This document shows positions 11,542 to 26,500 of a stretch of DNA of 64,000 nucleotides, one piece after another. Source of the DNA: Cristatella mucedo (lineage: Eukaryota; Bryozoa; Phylactolaemata; Cristatellidae). The position numbers were made by a program, and so were the translations under genes. Under the pieces are notes generated by a model. It saw only the letters and a list, made by a program, of their open reading frames with translations. It did not search any database and was not told where the DNA came from. Position 1 is the stretch's first letter, and each line of letters begins with the position of its first letter. The stretch lies in NCBI GenBank assembly GCA_009760855.2, contig WPIO01000010.1, forward strand, positions 512,501 through 576,500, in the 5' to 3' direction.

Positions 11542-14500
11542 TCAGACTAGCCTGGCCAGCCTTGCCTGCACGTCCTTGAAGCCGGTCACTAGGCGCTTGA
11601 CGGCGCTGTCTCCGAGCGGAGATGACTGCAGCTCGACAAGGTAGCGTGACACGGCGTCCTGACTGAATGCAGAAAACTTGTGCCTGAAACGAGCAGATGA
11701 GACAAAGCGAAAGGAAGTGAACCAGCGCTTCGGAACTGCTAGGAACTGAATCGGTTCGTTGATATCGAATAAAAAAGCATGCTGTAAGCCTTGTTTGCTC
11801 AGAGGCTTACACCGATACAAGCATTACTAGCCAGCCCTTCAGCCTCGCTCAGCCACACGCCCCAGCAGCCAGAAATCCCAAGAGGCAGCGCCACGAATGG
11901 CTACTAGCTAAGTAATCCCGTCACGGGCAGAGCACTGGTACCAGCAAGATCGGGAGGACTCCCAAAGGTAGCCGGCAGTCTTAGCTAACTAATTACATCT
12001 GGGACATCGGGCTGCACGGTGTGAAGACTACAGGTGGGCCCATGCGCGCCGCGGCAAGCACCGCAAAAGTAGAGTGCTGATGAATGCATTAAAGGTTTTC
12101 CGATTGCCATTTCAATGGGCTGCCACAGGAGGCAACTCAAACTCAACTCCCAATGGATAGGTTGATCTAATGCTAATTAACATGGCTGGTACAAATCCTT
12201 CAAGCCCTCGGGCTTGCCGGGGCATAGAAGCTAGCCCGGGCTCTTTATTTAGACATCCACCGATCATGATAGCTGCAGTTTTTGTACACTGCCACTCCTG
12301 CGAGTGCACCGACCATCCTTGCAGCTTCTAGCTGCTCGATCACAGCACTCGGTCACAGCACCATCTGGGCAGCAGCCATGGGCAAGTCATGCTGTGCCAG
12401 CGTAGTCATAAAGTGAGAGCTGTTCAATCACTGTAATCCATCACCCAGCTGGTAGGAACCCGTTAACGGGCGCAGAGCGAGCTTGGCCAGACGAACACAT
12501 TGATACGCCTTCACCGGAGTGCTGTCACTGCGACAGCCTCGATCGTCCGTTTTGTGAGCCGGACCGTTATGACTGGATGGTGTGAACTCAGTCCGACGAT
12601 TGAGCATGGCCCCAGAGGGTCCTAGATCCTACATATTCCCACATCGAGCTGCCGAGCGACCAGTTGGAGCTTTTCCAGCTGCTTGAACATCAACATCGGG
12701 GCACGGGGGTGCCTCAGGGGGGATCTAAGTGCTAAGACATAGCGCTCGATCGAGCCCCGAAAGCAGAGGAGGGGAAAGGGAGAGTTACTCCCTGAGCTGT
12801 GAGTAGCAGAAACGGCTCTGCACTCGACTGCAGAGCAGCAGATCCGTCCCCGAGGACCCTGCTACTGAGCCAGCAACGGGTAATGGGCATGCGAATGCGT
12901 CTCTCTTTGGCTCTCACCACTCGAGTGCTACTTTACCTACGCTACGCTCTGCCCGCCCACCACGGGACTCACCTTTCGTGAGCTGGCACCAGGGATGGCG
13001 ATTCGGTGACGCTCCGCATCAGGTGCCAGATTACCGCCAGCAGGTGATACGGCTGCTGGACCTTTGTCTTCCAGCAAACATCCTGTCAATCAGTCCCCAC
13101 AAACGCTGCTGCGAAGTGGGCCGCCAAAGTACGTACGCAGCGGCGGCAGGCAGCAACGACCTGCGACAGCTGTGCTGTATGCAGCCGCGCTGCATGCCGG
13201 GTGGGGGATCTCGAGAGAGCCTCTCTCTCTCTCTGTGACTCTTTCGGCGTACCTTGGCTTTGAAAAGCTTGTCGTAGACGTCGAGGAGCCGCAGTGCGGA
13301 GACTCCGCACTCGCGCAGCGTCTCGCAGGCCCACGAGTCGGAGGCGAATCCCGCCGCGCAGCCCCGCAGCTCCAGCTCCTTCGTCAGGAACGCTGAGCGT
13401 GACGTACAAAGAAACGAGCAGCTGTGGCAGCACTCGAACAGCTCACAGAACGCCGGCCACTGCAGCTCGTCCGAGGGAGAGAAGGAGGGAGACAGAGAGG
13501 CTGAAGAAGCAGAGCTCACTGATGCACGAGGCTAAAAAGTGCGAGGAAAGCGCCAAAACCTGCCGGGCAACTGTCAAGTCGTACCTAGTGGGAAGTATCG
13601 GTCGGTCTGGCCGTATCTAGAAGCGAATCCGACCATTCGCTGACGTACGAGCTGCATCTGGCTATCCACCGACACGTGCAGCTTAAACTCTGCACGGGAG
13701 ACAACCAAGGGGAATTAACCACGGTCGACGATGCATGGACACTTCCGGTTACGACGTCAGCAGCATCGGTCGGACACCTACCTTGGGTCAAGATGTCAGT
13801 CCACAGCCTTTCGATTAGATTTACGTCGTAGTGTCCAGCCGCACTTATAATAGCCAGCTTGCATTCGGGAAGATCGAATGCTTGAGCAAAGTCGCTATAC
13901 AACTGCAAACGGGAGCTCAGCTCTCGGAAACACTCGCGACCATCAGAGAGGGGAATGGGGCGGAGCTCCCATGCCCCCAAGCCGACGAGCAGCAACCGAG
14001 CAGCGTGCGACTGGGCTAGCAGCCTGCAAGACGAGCGACCACTTGTGGTCTACGCTTACATAAATCGGAGCCCGAAGGGCGCAAACGCCTCCTTCTGACC
14101 GTCCACCCCCTCAAAAGCAATCAAGCACTAGACAAACCGGAAAGGAACTGCCACGAGACCACGTTTTCGCTCGTGCAACGACGAACCAGGTTGCGTGCAG
14201 GTCTGCACGGCACGACCACAGCGAGCCGAGTCGGCATGTGCACGCATGCCTAGGTCGGTGCTGCTGCTGCGCAGCTACGCTGGCTCCGAAAGTGCTCAGC
14301 CTCGTCGTACCGTGGTGATGTCAAAGAGCTCGCCATTGAGCTGCTTCATCGCCCGCTGTGTGTCCGGCGTCTGCAGCAGCACGCCGATAGCCTCGATAAC
14401 TTGCAGCTGAATCCTTGCAACCTGCATTCAATTCAAGCGATCGCAGACTGTGACCGCCGGACCAGATGAAGAGAAAGGCTGAGCGCCGAAGCTGACAAAC

Positions 14501-17500
14501 AGGAAGCAACGACAAACAGGAAGTAATGCTCGAGGAGGAGCTTAGCTGCAGCAACGCTGCGATCACCTCCAGCTTCTCCTCGAGCTCGTATAGCAGCTCG
14601 CCATCGCCCGTGCCACTTCTGAACGTGGCGCTTTTGGTGCTCATTATTGCACGCGAAAGAAACTCGACCCGCTCTTGCAAAGACACGTCGTCCCTGCAGA
14701 ATCGAGCACGAAATCGCCATCAGATCAACAGCACAGGCAGTCCTCTGTGAGCAGTGCCACGAAAATACCTCGAAGGATGATGGCAGCGAATGACTCCCCA
14801 CTTCGATAGGGGGAGGGGCTGGGCACACATGGCCGAGTTGGCCCGCAATCCAAAAAAAACAAACAAAAACGAACAAAGCCCATGACCACCTGCAAAAGCA
14901 GCCAAGTGAGGGGCTACATCAATAAGGAAATCTTCAAGCTTGGCTGCACAAGCAGGCGCGCGGCGCTGCTGGCATCGGAGGAGATGCGGCAGGGCGTGAT
15001 GGCCTGCAGCGCTGCGCACTGCACAGCAGACGACGGACTGGGCTGCGGCGGGCTGCTCGCTCTACCCGGGTCGATCTGCCAGTCGGTTGAGTATGCGAGC
15101 GGCTGCCGGGAAGTTTCTTGTCTTTTCGTAATACTTCCACAGTATGTCCAACGTCTCGATGCTGTCGTGGAGCGCGACGTTTCTCTTTAAGAACTTCTCC
15201 AAAAATGGCGAGTTGATCTCGATCAGCTTATCAGTCAGGTCATTGTTGATAAGCCATTTATAGAGAGAGGCGTGGAAAAGTTCATCTGGGACTTTCAGAG
15301 CAGCCATATACATGCGTTCAGCCTGAAAGCAAGAGCCAGAATCAACCGGCATGGGCCGGTCGAGAGTTGCAACAGCAAGAGCGTCCCGTGCAAGGCTTCC
15401 TGCACAATCGACAGATGCCAGTCCACCCTCCCTTGAAAGGGTCTGTCGTTTCCCAGCCTATCAAAAAAGTGCGGTAAGACGCTAATTAGAGCATGAAGGC
15501 AAGCACCTCGGGTGAGCACAGCCGTGTGGCCACGATGTGGCGATGACGCCAAGACTCAAGCAGCTGAATCAAGATCACAGATCTCAAGCAGCTGAAACGA
15601 CCAACGCAATATAAAATGTATAACTAGCTCAACAAACAGGGTGAGGTGTGTAAAGCTCAAGGCAGTCCGAAAAGACGGGTCACATGACCACGACATCCGG
15701 CGGCAGCGGTGCAATGCTGAAGCCGGTCGCGACGGCCCAGCAGAAACCACGTTGGCCCTCAAGCACTAACGTACGCTGGTAAGAGAAAGCAAACCATCCT
15801 TCGGACGAATCACGTGTCTTCACGAATCACGTGTCTTCACATCAAAGTGAAGACGTTGCAGGTAAACGAATGCTGCACTGCGGCTGCTTAGCACGGCGAC
15901 CCGAGATCGTCTGAGCGATACCTCGCACAAACGCAGGAAACGTATTGGAGCCTATCTACATAGGGGGGTGGAGCATGAACCAGTCCGAAGCCACCCCCTT
16001 ATGCTTGCACTCGATCGTGCATCGTCGCAATAGCCGGTAAAGTCGTAGGTGAGAAACACCCGCCTGTAGTGGCGCGTCCAACCGGCACTGCGACCAAGCG
16101 CATTCGCAAATCTACGCCAGTTCACCCCTGGCCAGCCGGCCCAGCGAGAATGCTACAAGGCAGGCAGACGGCAGTGCGAGCGAGCACTCACAGTTTGCTC
16201 GGCCTCGGCCGACGTGAGCAGGCTCGGATCAGAAGGAGACGGCGGCCCGGGCTTCGTCGGAACGCTGGGCACGTGCGGGTGCTCCTGGCTGGCAGCCAGA
16301 AGGTAGCTCAACACATCCGTGACGCAGCGATAGCAGTCCACCCTAAAAGCGCAGCAGGCACGCACTCGTCGACACGGCCATCCGTTGGCCAGAAAGTCGG
16401 CAGCTCAGACGTGGCAGGCCCCTCAGTGGCCACCTCGCAGAGAGCGGCCTCCAACTCGTCACGGCGTCGGAGCAGACAGCAAAAGGAGGAGAAAGCAAAG
16501 AGCATAGAATATAATGTATAGATAAATTATATCTCGAAGAGCATATACCGGGCGCTGTAGGCTTGCAGGCCCTGGAAATCGTCGGCCGGTTCTCCGTTGT
16601 TGTAATAGTCGAGGCCCTTGCCCAGCGGGTCGTACTTTGCCGCTGCCGTCAGACAAAGGTCAAGGATGCTGTCGAACCCTTTCACCGACACGAGTTGCTG
16701 ACAGACAGACTGAACGTCGATGTGAGCAGTGACTTGCTTGTACGCCTACCGACAGGCAAAGCGTGGCACGAGTTCATCCATCAATAGCCACACGGGGACA
16801 CATATTTAGGGCCACAGGCTCACAGTATTCGGCCCCAAAAGCAAGCAGGAGGGTGGACGAAAGCCCGAAATGGCGGCACCAGCGCGAGGCACATAGCCAC
16901 CCATCGCTTAAAATAAGTGGCCGCTGGGTTATCCTTACCAAATTGGCCTCTTTGATTAACCTGGCCCGCTCGTGGGCGTTCGGAGCCGTTTTTGCCGACT
17001 GTATCATCTCGTTTGCCTGTTGTTTCGAACAAGCAGATCACACGCGACCGCTGCCACTAACCGCTCCAGCAGCAGCAGCAGACGGCAGCTTTCGCAGTGA
17101 AGACAACAGTTACCTTGGAGCACAGAGCGTCGTCGGTACTGTACAGAGAGGGGCAGACCTCCCTCAATCGTGAGCTTATAGCATCGGTCGGTGCGTTGTC
17201 GCCCAGATACTGGTCGACCAGTCGAGAAATCAATGCCGCGCACATCTGCAGCACGGCGAACGCAAAGCGAAAGCTGAGGAAGCAGCAGCAGCAGATGATC
17301 GCAGCAGCAGAAGCAGCAGATGATCGCAGCTGCAGCAATTGCTGCCTCTGCCAAAAAGAAAAGCGCATCCACAAAGACGCCGAGCAGCGAGAAATGGGCG
17401 GGAGCAGGCGCAAGCGTCCGACAGCAGCATTAACATAATATATATATATATATATAATACAATTCATTTGTATGGCGCCCCAAGAGAACTTAATCTCTAT

Positions 17501-20500
17501 TCAGGCGCTTCACATATGCCTCCGGGCTCGAGCCCACGACCTCAGCCAGACCTTGGTCGGGGGGGGGGCGAGCACCTTAACCGCTCGACCAAACCAGCTC
17601 GGGGCATTGGCCTGGAAACTAGCTTGCAGAGCAACGGCACCGGCTGCCATCGAACGGGGGCGGGGGGGGGGGAGGGGTGCACGTGGCACGCTTCATCGCG
17701 CACCTCCCGTCCTTGCAGCAGCAGCTGTCGGAACGTCATCGAGCGAGCCTGCTCCAGCAGCTCCTTGGGCAGCCGTCGGGCGATGACGTGAAACTGGTGC
17801 TCGCAAAGCACCCTCCACAGACCGAGCACCTCGATGCAGCACTTGAGCAGGAGCACCACCTGCTGCAGCGACGTCCGCTCCTTTAGCTGCGCGTCGCCTG
17901 CAGAGGACAGAAAGGCAGAGCGAGCTTGAGAGGGCGGCTCGCGGCAGGAAGGCCAGCGTGACGAGCCGTGCGCCTCTGCCGGAGCGAGCCGCCGATCAGT
18001 GATCGCGCAGCCGGCTTGCTGCTCCCACCAGACGCCAGGAGAGGGGGTTCGCGAGCGATCGGAGCGATCAGAGCCCGATGGACAGCGAAATGCATGCAGC
18101 ACGGCTCGAAAAAACGCCGAGAAAAGATCGAGTGTGGCCGTGACAGAAGGCACGAGCGAGCAGGGTCGCCGGCTCTGAGCCGCCGCTCGATGCCGGCTCA
18201 TAGCCGGCCGATGGCCGCTCTGCAGTTTTTGCCGGCGCCACTCACTTTGCAGCCTTTTCTTCGTCTGCTCATCGAGCTGGGAGTAGCCGGCAAGCCTGCC
18301 GCTGTTCCGATAGGCGACTGCTGCGGCCTGCAGCCCAGTGGAGCTGCAACGGTAAGCGGCGGCGGCCGCTTTGGCTTCAGGCGAGAGCTCGGCTGCTCCA
18401 AGCGCTCGCTGCCTAGAAATCGCCTACCCCCTAGTATAAGTACGATTATGCCCGGCCCATTTACAGTGCAAGAACTGGCACGCAAGAGAAATTTTTGGTC
18501 GCACCGTATCGGTTCGGGTCTCTAGCGAATAATAACAGGCTTCACCTTGCTATTTTTCACTCAATTAAAAGGTGAGCAAAAGTTACCCGTCTCGTTTATC
18601 TTTACCGGTAATGAATCGAGGGCACATAATACCGGCTATCCCACAGCAAATAGCTCGCCACAGTCCCAGGAGCCGAGCAAGTGATGTCGACAAAGTAAAA
18701 ATAAAATCCTGCTCAGATCTGGGCGGCGGTCATCGGCTGCCAACAGCTTGCCTACGAGGTAAACCAATGTGTGCAGAATCAGGCCCCCCTACCCGCTTGG
18801 TCTGCCTTCCTCTAGCTTGGCTGGAAGCAATCGGCAACGGCAGACAACCCCAAACGCCGGCTTGACAAAACACGAGCTAGTGACGACAGCGATGTGTCTG
18901 CATCGAGCTTAGACAGTGCCCTGAGCGGCAACGCCCACCGGCTACATTCCTCTAATACCAGCGAACCTCGGAGGCGGTGGAGCAGGCGCCTGCGGGCCCC
19001 TCCCCCTCCCCCTGCAGGCAGGGGACGTGAGCGCTGCAATAGCGACTTACCTCTCGGCAGACAAGGCCAGCAGTTGCGACTGAGCGCTCAACTGCATGCT
19101 GCGGTTGGCAAATGCAAGAAGCCGAAGGAGGTGCTCGATGAACCAGCCTGCCTCGTCTGCTGATATGCGACTCGTCGGCTACAGCGCGACCGAGCCCGTT
19201 GCCACTATCCGCCGCTCGCACTTGCACACGATGAGCAGGGAATCGCTCAGGCATAAATCACTTGCATACGGCAAAGCCTCGAGCTCCAGCGGCAGAGCGC
19301 GCTCGGCTGCGCTTACCACTACAACCGTATCGCCGTTGGCAGCCCGTACAGCTGCGTCGCCGACCAGCTTGGAATTCCAAAGGGGCCTGCAATTGAAACA
19401 GACTCGCTTCAGGCCGGCTGTGTGTGACACTAGGCGGCAATGCGCTAGGTAGGACTCCGACGGTAAGCCGTAGCGAGCAGCCGTGCTGTGAAGCAGCCTT
19501 TTTCAGTTCAATGCACTATTTTAGCTTAATCGTCACTAATAACGATAGTAATTAGCAACCTTGACTACTGTGCAATCTTAGGAGCCAGCCAGCCAGGTAG
19601 TGGAGTGTGCATCCATAGAAAACCACGAGAAATCCGGGCTGCACTTCCTGTGCGCTTCTTTACACGGTTGTATAGCTGTGCTATTGGCCACAAAACTTCG
19701 GTAATACCCTTTGGAAGCGGCCAAAACGGGACATGGACATACCGGGACGCGATGTAACGGCTTAATCGCAACACACAAAAGACATTGTGCTTGCCTGCAT
19801 TTATACACCGACTTTTGTGGTGGCACTGGATTGGTGTGCTGCTGTGAAGGCTCAAAATAAAAATTCCTGAAGTGTTTGCTTAGCTGCATCACGGCCAGAT
19901 CACGGATTGAGCTTTCATAATCTATCTTGGACTTAAACAAATTGTTGACCACGTGGCATAACATATACAAAGCAATGGCAAGACGTTCTAATAACATTGG
20001 GCCAACAGGGCACAGGGCGTTTCCTCCGTTCAGCAAAGCTCTACAAAACTTCTCTTCCGGCCGGGTACACACGTACCCTAGGATTCTGCTTAGATAGAGA
20101 CAAAAGCCATCGTGCTTTGCAGAGAACGTCACCACATCAGCAGTGCCAGCGGTCAGCTGCTGCTGCTGAAAGGATGGGGCCTGCTGGCCCGGATGCGGAG
20201 TCGACACTTGATGTGGCAGGAAAGCTACAAGACGATACGCGAGCTTGCGTGCAGCGATCACGTGAGCATGCAACACCTCGAAACATGCCGGCCGCTACAG
20301 CGCCTGGTGGGGATAGCTGCGCATACCACTGGAGCCGCCAGGCACTTGGCTGTAGTAGGCCATGCTGCCATCTGCAGAAGGCGACTGAGTGGCACTGGCA
20401 TACTGAGGCGACATGACGGCGCCGCCGCCGGCTGGTGTGGCCGGCACAGCAGACGCATAGCCTGGACCCACGGTGCTCGGAAGCGGGTGGCTGACAAAGT

Positions 20501-23500
20501 GCGGCTCGCCGCCGTGCAGGAAAAAGGCGCGAGCGGCCCACTCGGCCACCTGCAACCGGACGTGCGGCACGTGCTGCACAGGACGTGCCTCGGGCTACTG
20601 CGACTCGCTGCAGCGAGAGCGGTTGGCGCAGAGTGCCGCTGACAAGGCAGCTAGCTAGCTAGCCAGCTTACCTGTGCATCCGGCACAAGATTCGAGCAGG
20701 CCAGTATAAGAGCAGTGGCGCAGGCCTGGTGAGCCTAGGGTAAAAAATAATAATAACGACAATCATAAATACATCCCAGCCACTAACAGGAGCTTGCCAC
20801 TCATGGAGCTCGCCATTTACCGATGCACCGTGAAGAACAATACATTGCAACAAAAAAAACGCTGTATGTAGTCTAAGAGATATCTGCTTGCTGTCTTGGT
20901 CGGAAGTATTAACTTGTATAATATATTTCAGACGGCAGACTGACTCAAGTGATCATGCTCTATCAGTTGGCAGAATGGGCATCGGCTCGTGCCATCTGCT
21001 GCAGTGGCCGATTATGGTCTGAACACCTTGCTACTAGCGACACTAGCAAGTGCCGTGCTACTAGTGAGAGCTGTGAGACTTCGCGTGGTATTAGTGGACA
21101 GGAGTGCTCACTTGCACCACGATCTTACGCCCGAGTCCCACTTTCTGAGCTGGCCCGACATTTTCCAACACTGGGAATCAAACCAAATCTAAAGCATTGC
21201 CGAGTTTTAAAAATCCGGGCCAAAAATACTGCCACGAGGTAAATTTATTATAAGGAGGCAATAATGTTGCAAATTGTCCATGCTGCCACCCGGTTTTCGC
21301 TGTGGAAAACGTGCAAAATTAACTTGCCTGGCGGTTTCAAACAGGTTCTGAAACATTTATGGTTTATGGAATATAGTTTTTGGTGGCAGCATCAGAACAT
21401 GGCGAAGCAAGAATTTTTTGAGGTGCACAAGTAGCCCCCTCTCGAAAAAATCACTCAACGAATGTGTTGAGCATGCTTTCAGGAGTGGTCCAGGTTTAAG
21501 GCATCCGGTATTAAGCTTGCACATACATAGGCCAGAACTAGGTTGCAAGAAGTGAAGTTAAAACGAAAAGCTAGTCAACAAAGTTTCCTGATAAAATAAA
21601 AGAAGCTGTATAAAATAATTTACAAGTCTTGGCAAACGCCTTCTATGCCAAAACCGTGTTGACCATGTACTAAAAGATTCCGTTGAGATTATGAGAAAGT
21701 AGTTCAATTTAGTACATGAGTTTGGCAAGCTGAGAGTTAAGACATAGGAAATGATTTAAAGAAATAAATATTTAAGAATTAAAATTTTCACACTCCTTGT
21801 TTATTATAAAATGCTGCTGGTTAGTTTTCGTTTCCAGCGTGTCATCGATTACTTATATTGCTTTAAAGCATGTCAGGCCTATGGTTGTGCACACTCAAAA
21901 TAGCATTCTTAAAACCCTTGATAAGAAAGCAAAATATCCCACACGGTTGAGATACATTTTTAAAGAGGCAGCACTTAGTGCATCCACTAATCTTACTTTG
22001 CAGTGCTCACACGGCGCTTGAAAAGTAATATCCTTCGAAAATAGCGAACGTATCAGAACCCAGAAACTGCACCAGATACTACAAAGATAGGGTTATTTTG
22101 CATGCTTTTAAACTTCGTTAGCAAACCAATGCAGTAGCATAAATAATAAATATTAGCTGATTCAACAGCCTCATTTTGCATGGCAACAGAAGAGCCTTAA
22201 CGACTATTGCCACCACTTGCAGTTGGCAATAAAGCAGGATTCGAACCCAAAACCTCGGCCATGGAGAGCACCTTACCTCCTGGGCCAGCGGTTCTCACGC
22301 TCTCCCACATTTCGCACACAATAATTTTATGGTTGGGGTCGCCACAACATGAGGGACTGTCTTAAAGGGTCGCGGCATTAGGAAGGTCAAGAACCACAGA
22401 CCTGGGCTATCAGGGCATGCACTATGTGTAGCCAATATTGCTAACTTGTGCTAAACCTTACGTTCTGGTAAAATTTCGTTGGCTAGCAGTCCACAAAACC
22501 TGAAATACTCGAGGCTGATTCTTGATCCCTGAGGTGCATACATTTTCAGGCTGCACAATAACGACAACAGATCATAGCTCTGATAGGGCTCATCCTGAAT
22601 CCATACGATAAGGTCTGACTGCGATCCAGAGCACCGAAAGGCGGTCGAACAACGGCTGCACAATATAAAAGGCAAGGATAATGCAAAAAAACAAGCAAAA
22701 AAAGCTCTGCTTGCATCGACAAAAGCGAATACCTGCTTGAATGCTGATGCCACATAAAACATAATGGAAAAACGAGAGGCCAGCCAGAATGACCAAACTT
22801 GTACAAACTGGAAGCAAAGCATACCTTATGCATTTTGAAGAAGCTGTCAACATCAGCACTGTCGGGTCCACCACTTGCAACAAGCAGATGGCGAAGCTGG
22901 TCGACAGGTCGAAGCTTGTTGACTATGTAGCTACCCTAGAAGAAACACGTCGATGCACGATCGGCAAGGAGCCAGGACCTGATCTCGTCTACGTAGGCCT
23001 GGTGTGCAAGAAACAGCTGGGCGGCATCAACTGCCCAAGAAGCCTTCACACATTAAAAGCATACCGGCATCAAGTCACGCCTTGCTGACAGCTGATACAG
23101 CTACAGCAGCAGGCTGCCATCTGGCAGACAAGAATAGACATTGATCGCCATCATGTCTTCTGGACGAATAAGTGGAGGCACTGTCGGATGCCCTTAAAGC
23201 ATGAGGTAGAGATCCCCGAGTGACATTCAAAGCCGTACACGCCGCCAGGCCCTTCTAGTGAGTTATCTGAAGTCAACCACTACGACTATCACAGGCCGAG
23301 TCTCGGATATTCTGCCGAGAAGCACTGAAGTGAACCAACCTGAAGAACTTAAGTGAGAAGCGCTGAAGCATTCCCATACTGAACTAGCAGAGGGGATTCG
23401 CACCCCAACACCATAGCATCGAAGCAAAGAATGACCAGAGAAACCAAGTTGCATGTACTGCATGCAACCCATGGTGCATCCAAGTGAGAAAATAGGCACA

Positions 23501-26500
23501 ATCATAGACTCGGTCAGCAAAAAAACATGCAAGTTAAATGGGTCCAAAACTAAATAAAAATGACCCAATAGAGACAAAAGCAGCTAAGTGGCAGACATGT
23601 CTAAGACTCGGATTTGCACATTCAGAGGCGCTTACAACATCCATAACAGCTGAATCATTGTAAAAGAAGGATAATAATTCATGTGTATAGCAACCTCAGA
23701 GAGCTTCATCTCTTTCTAGGCGCTTTACATACACAGTAAAGGAAGCATGATTATTCAGTTACTGGTATGATGCACAGTGTCATCATGATGAGTCCCAAGG
23801 CATATGTGAGGCGCCTGGTGATTAAGTTCCCTTATGGCGTTACACGAAGGAATTAATTTTTAGTATTAGTGGTAACATGAAAAGTGTCAACATGCAAATG
23901 TGGTTTGAGGTAGCATATCGATTGCCAGCAAGCATAATCACATAAAGGACAAGTCACAAGGACACAACAAATGCTGTTGGAAACAGGAGTGTTTTAGTTT
24001 CTCTTTAAATGTTGTCAAGTCAGGGATGCCGTTACGTCAGTCGAGAGTGAGTTCCAGGCTTTGGGAGCATAAGAACTAAAGGCACGGCCTTCAAAGGATT
24101 TCAGATTGAGGCATAGCTAAGCCATTTGGGTTAGAAGAGCGGTTGATACGATGCCTAGCTTGGTTGGGGATGAGTTTCGATCGGCTATGCCTAGCCTGGT
24201 AGGGGAGCAGATCTGATAGGTAGGCTGGAGCCAGAGAATGAAGGGACCTAAAATTGAGTAAACAGAACCTTGAAGTCGATAAGCAGGTTGATTGGGAGCC
24301 AGTGCAGGTCGGCGAGAGGTGATGTGATCAGGCAACTGCGCCGCTTACGATAGACAAGCCTAGCTGCAGAGTTTTGCACCAGCTACAGACGCCTGATTGC
24401 ATTGGCTGGTAGACCAGCAAGCAATGAGTTATTGAAGTCGAGACAGGATGTCGCATATGTATGGATCATGTTGGATGTAATGTCCCTGTCTAAGCAGTTC
24501 CGAATTTTCGCAATGCTAAGTAACTGAAAGTAGGCAGACCTGACTGGGGAACTGATGTGGTCGTCTAGTGAGAGGTCATTTTGAAACCGGACACCTAGAT
24601 TTCGTGCAGATTCTAGTGTAGATAGAAGTTCTAGCTGAGCCGATACAGAGCACAAGAAAAAAAGACAGGTACAAGAAAATTCGGGAATCTATTCAGCATA
24701 AGTGCAAACACAAACACACACAAACCTGTGCGCTCAGGAGCACAAACTTTCTCGGATCCTCCATGTGCTGAGTGACCACCAGTGGCGGAGAAGTGGCGAC
24801 GTTGCCTTGCATGGCAGGATCCTGCGTCCAGCTGACCGGTGCCAATGGCACTTCGTCGAGAGCCCAAGTTCTTCCTGACAGCTGCGAGATCGCCTGAAAT
24901 GCCGAGTCTCGAGTCTTAGCGCCATGAGAGCTCAAACGCCAGACCACATACAAAATAAAGCAGCCGAGCCAGTGCTACACAAGTTCACTGTTGAGGCTCA
25001 CTGTTGTCCAGGTACAAGATCGTAGAACACCACCAGAGACAGGTCAGTTTTCAAGAGGAGGCCAGCTCTACGTTGCTCGGTAAATTGTACAAAAACACGT
25101 GCCTCACCTCATATGGGAGTGAAAGTCGTTCAATAACCTCAAACATTAGCAAAGATGATGTCCGTGATCGAGGCGAGGATAAAATGGAATGGGGCAATGT
25201 CACCCATGCCGACCAACAGCGGCGAGTGATAACCAGCAGACCGTTCGAGACGATCCTCTTGTTTTATACAGCTCATATAGCCTGCTGCCAACACATGACC
25301 AGGACAAAGCCAGCCAGGAACCATCAGACGGTGGCTTGCAGAGCAGCAGGCCACATCAGGCCTGCACGGTATGAGTCACAGCCTGGGAGTGGGTGACGAC
25401 CTTGATACAAACTTTGAATACAATAGAGGCCTGGCAGAGGACACCAAGCCAATAAAATGCTCACAGAGATGCCCCTCACTCAACACTTAACACATTGTAC
25501 CGAATTACTCTACCACTTTAGCTAAGAGAACCGATTGTTGGAATGCCCTTGAAACAGAAGGTGGGCCCTATGGCCATCTGGCTTCAATTAATCACAAATC
25601 TGGCTTCAGTGAGTTAAGAAAGGCCCATGTAATGTACACTGTCTACATCAAATGTCGGGTACCCGTCGGGCACAAGGCATTAACACTACTGCAATGTAAT
25701 GTATCTCCGTCTGTAACTCCACAAAGCCACAAAGACTTTGTGGGTGTTGCGCAGGAGAGTTTTGTATAGTGCACTCACAGCCTAAGCAGCTCTACGTACG
25801 CATTCGGTAGCCAACAGACTTCATCTCACTCGACAAAGAGAAAGTGGGTAGCATAGCAGAGTCAGAAGAGCAGTTAAGGTAGTGAGTAACATGGAAGTAG
25901 CAGCTCATGACCACTGGAAAGGATGTGCCATAGTCAGCAAATCTAGGACCTGCAGAGCAAAAGCTTCGGTTGCCAACGGTCTTTAAGCGGAGGAATGGAA
26001 CGGCTAATTTATTGTTCATACAGGACCTGAAAGGCTGAAACTGGTGCAGCAGTTCAGCTAGGTATGGAGGAGCCAAGCCGTGGAGGGCCTCGTGGGTCTG
26101 CATAAGAACTTTGCTCTGTATCTGTTGATCAACCGGCAGCCATCATAGCTCTTTTAGGAAAGAAGACACGTGGTCAAACCTCTGGGATTTGCAAACTAGC
26201 CTTTCAGCTATATTCATAGCCAGCTGCAGTGGCCTAGTGACTTTTTTTCATGAGCCCGGTAAAAAGGGAATCGCTATAAAAGCCCTATAAACATCAGCCT
26301 CGGCTTTCAGCATTCGCATTATCAGTGTCAAATACATTAACAAGCGAATGTAGAAAACAATGCAGATCATAAACATACATGACAGCAGAATCAGAAATGG
26401 AGTACTATTTCAGTCGGCTACAGCTAAGAAGCATTTCACCCACTAGCACATCCACAGGAATTGAAACAGGCTGCTTGAAACACCTGCTGGTGCACGGAGC

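Noticed and set aside
19578-20076. Long minus-strand ORF extending beyond Nup155 exon 20224-20077
   Set aside because: The Nup155 match stops at the donor at 20077 and resumes at 19386. The remainder is open intron sequence with no recognised family.
22451-22883. Minus-strand ORFs in a Nup155 intron (123 and 97 codons), overlapping the 5' edge of the exon region
   Set aside because: No domain recognised. Only 22825-22935 matches Nup155.
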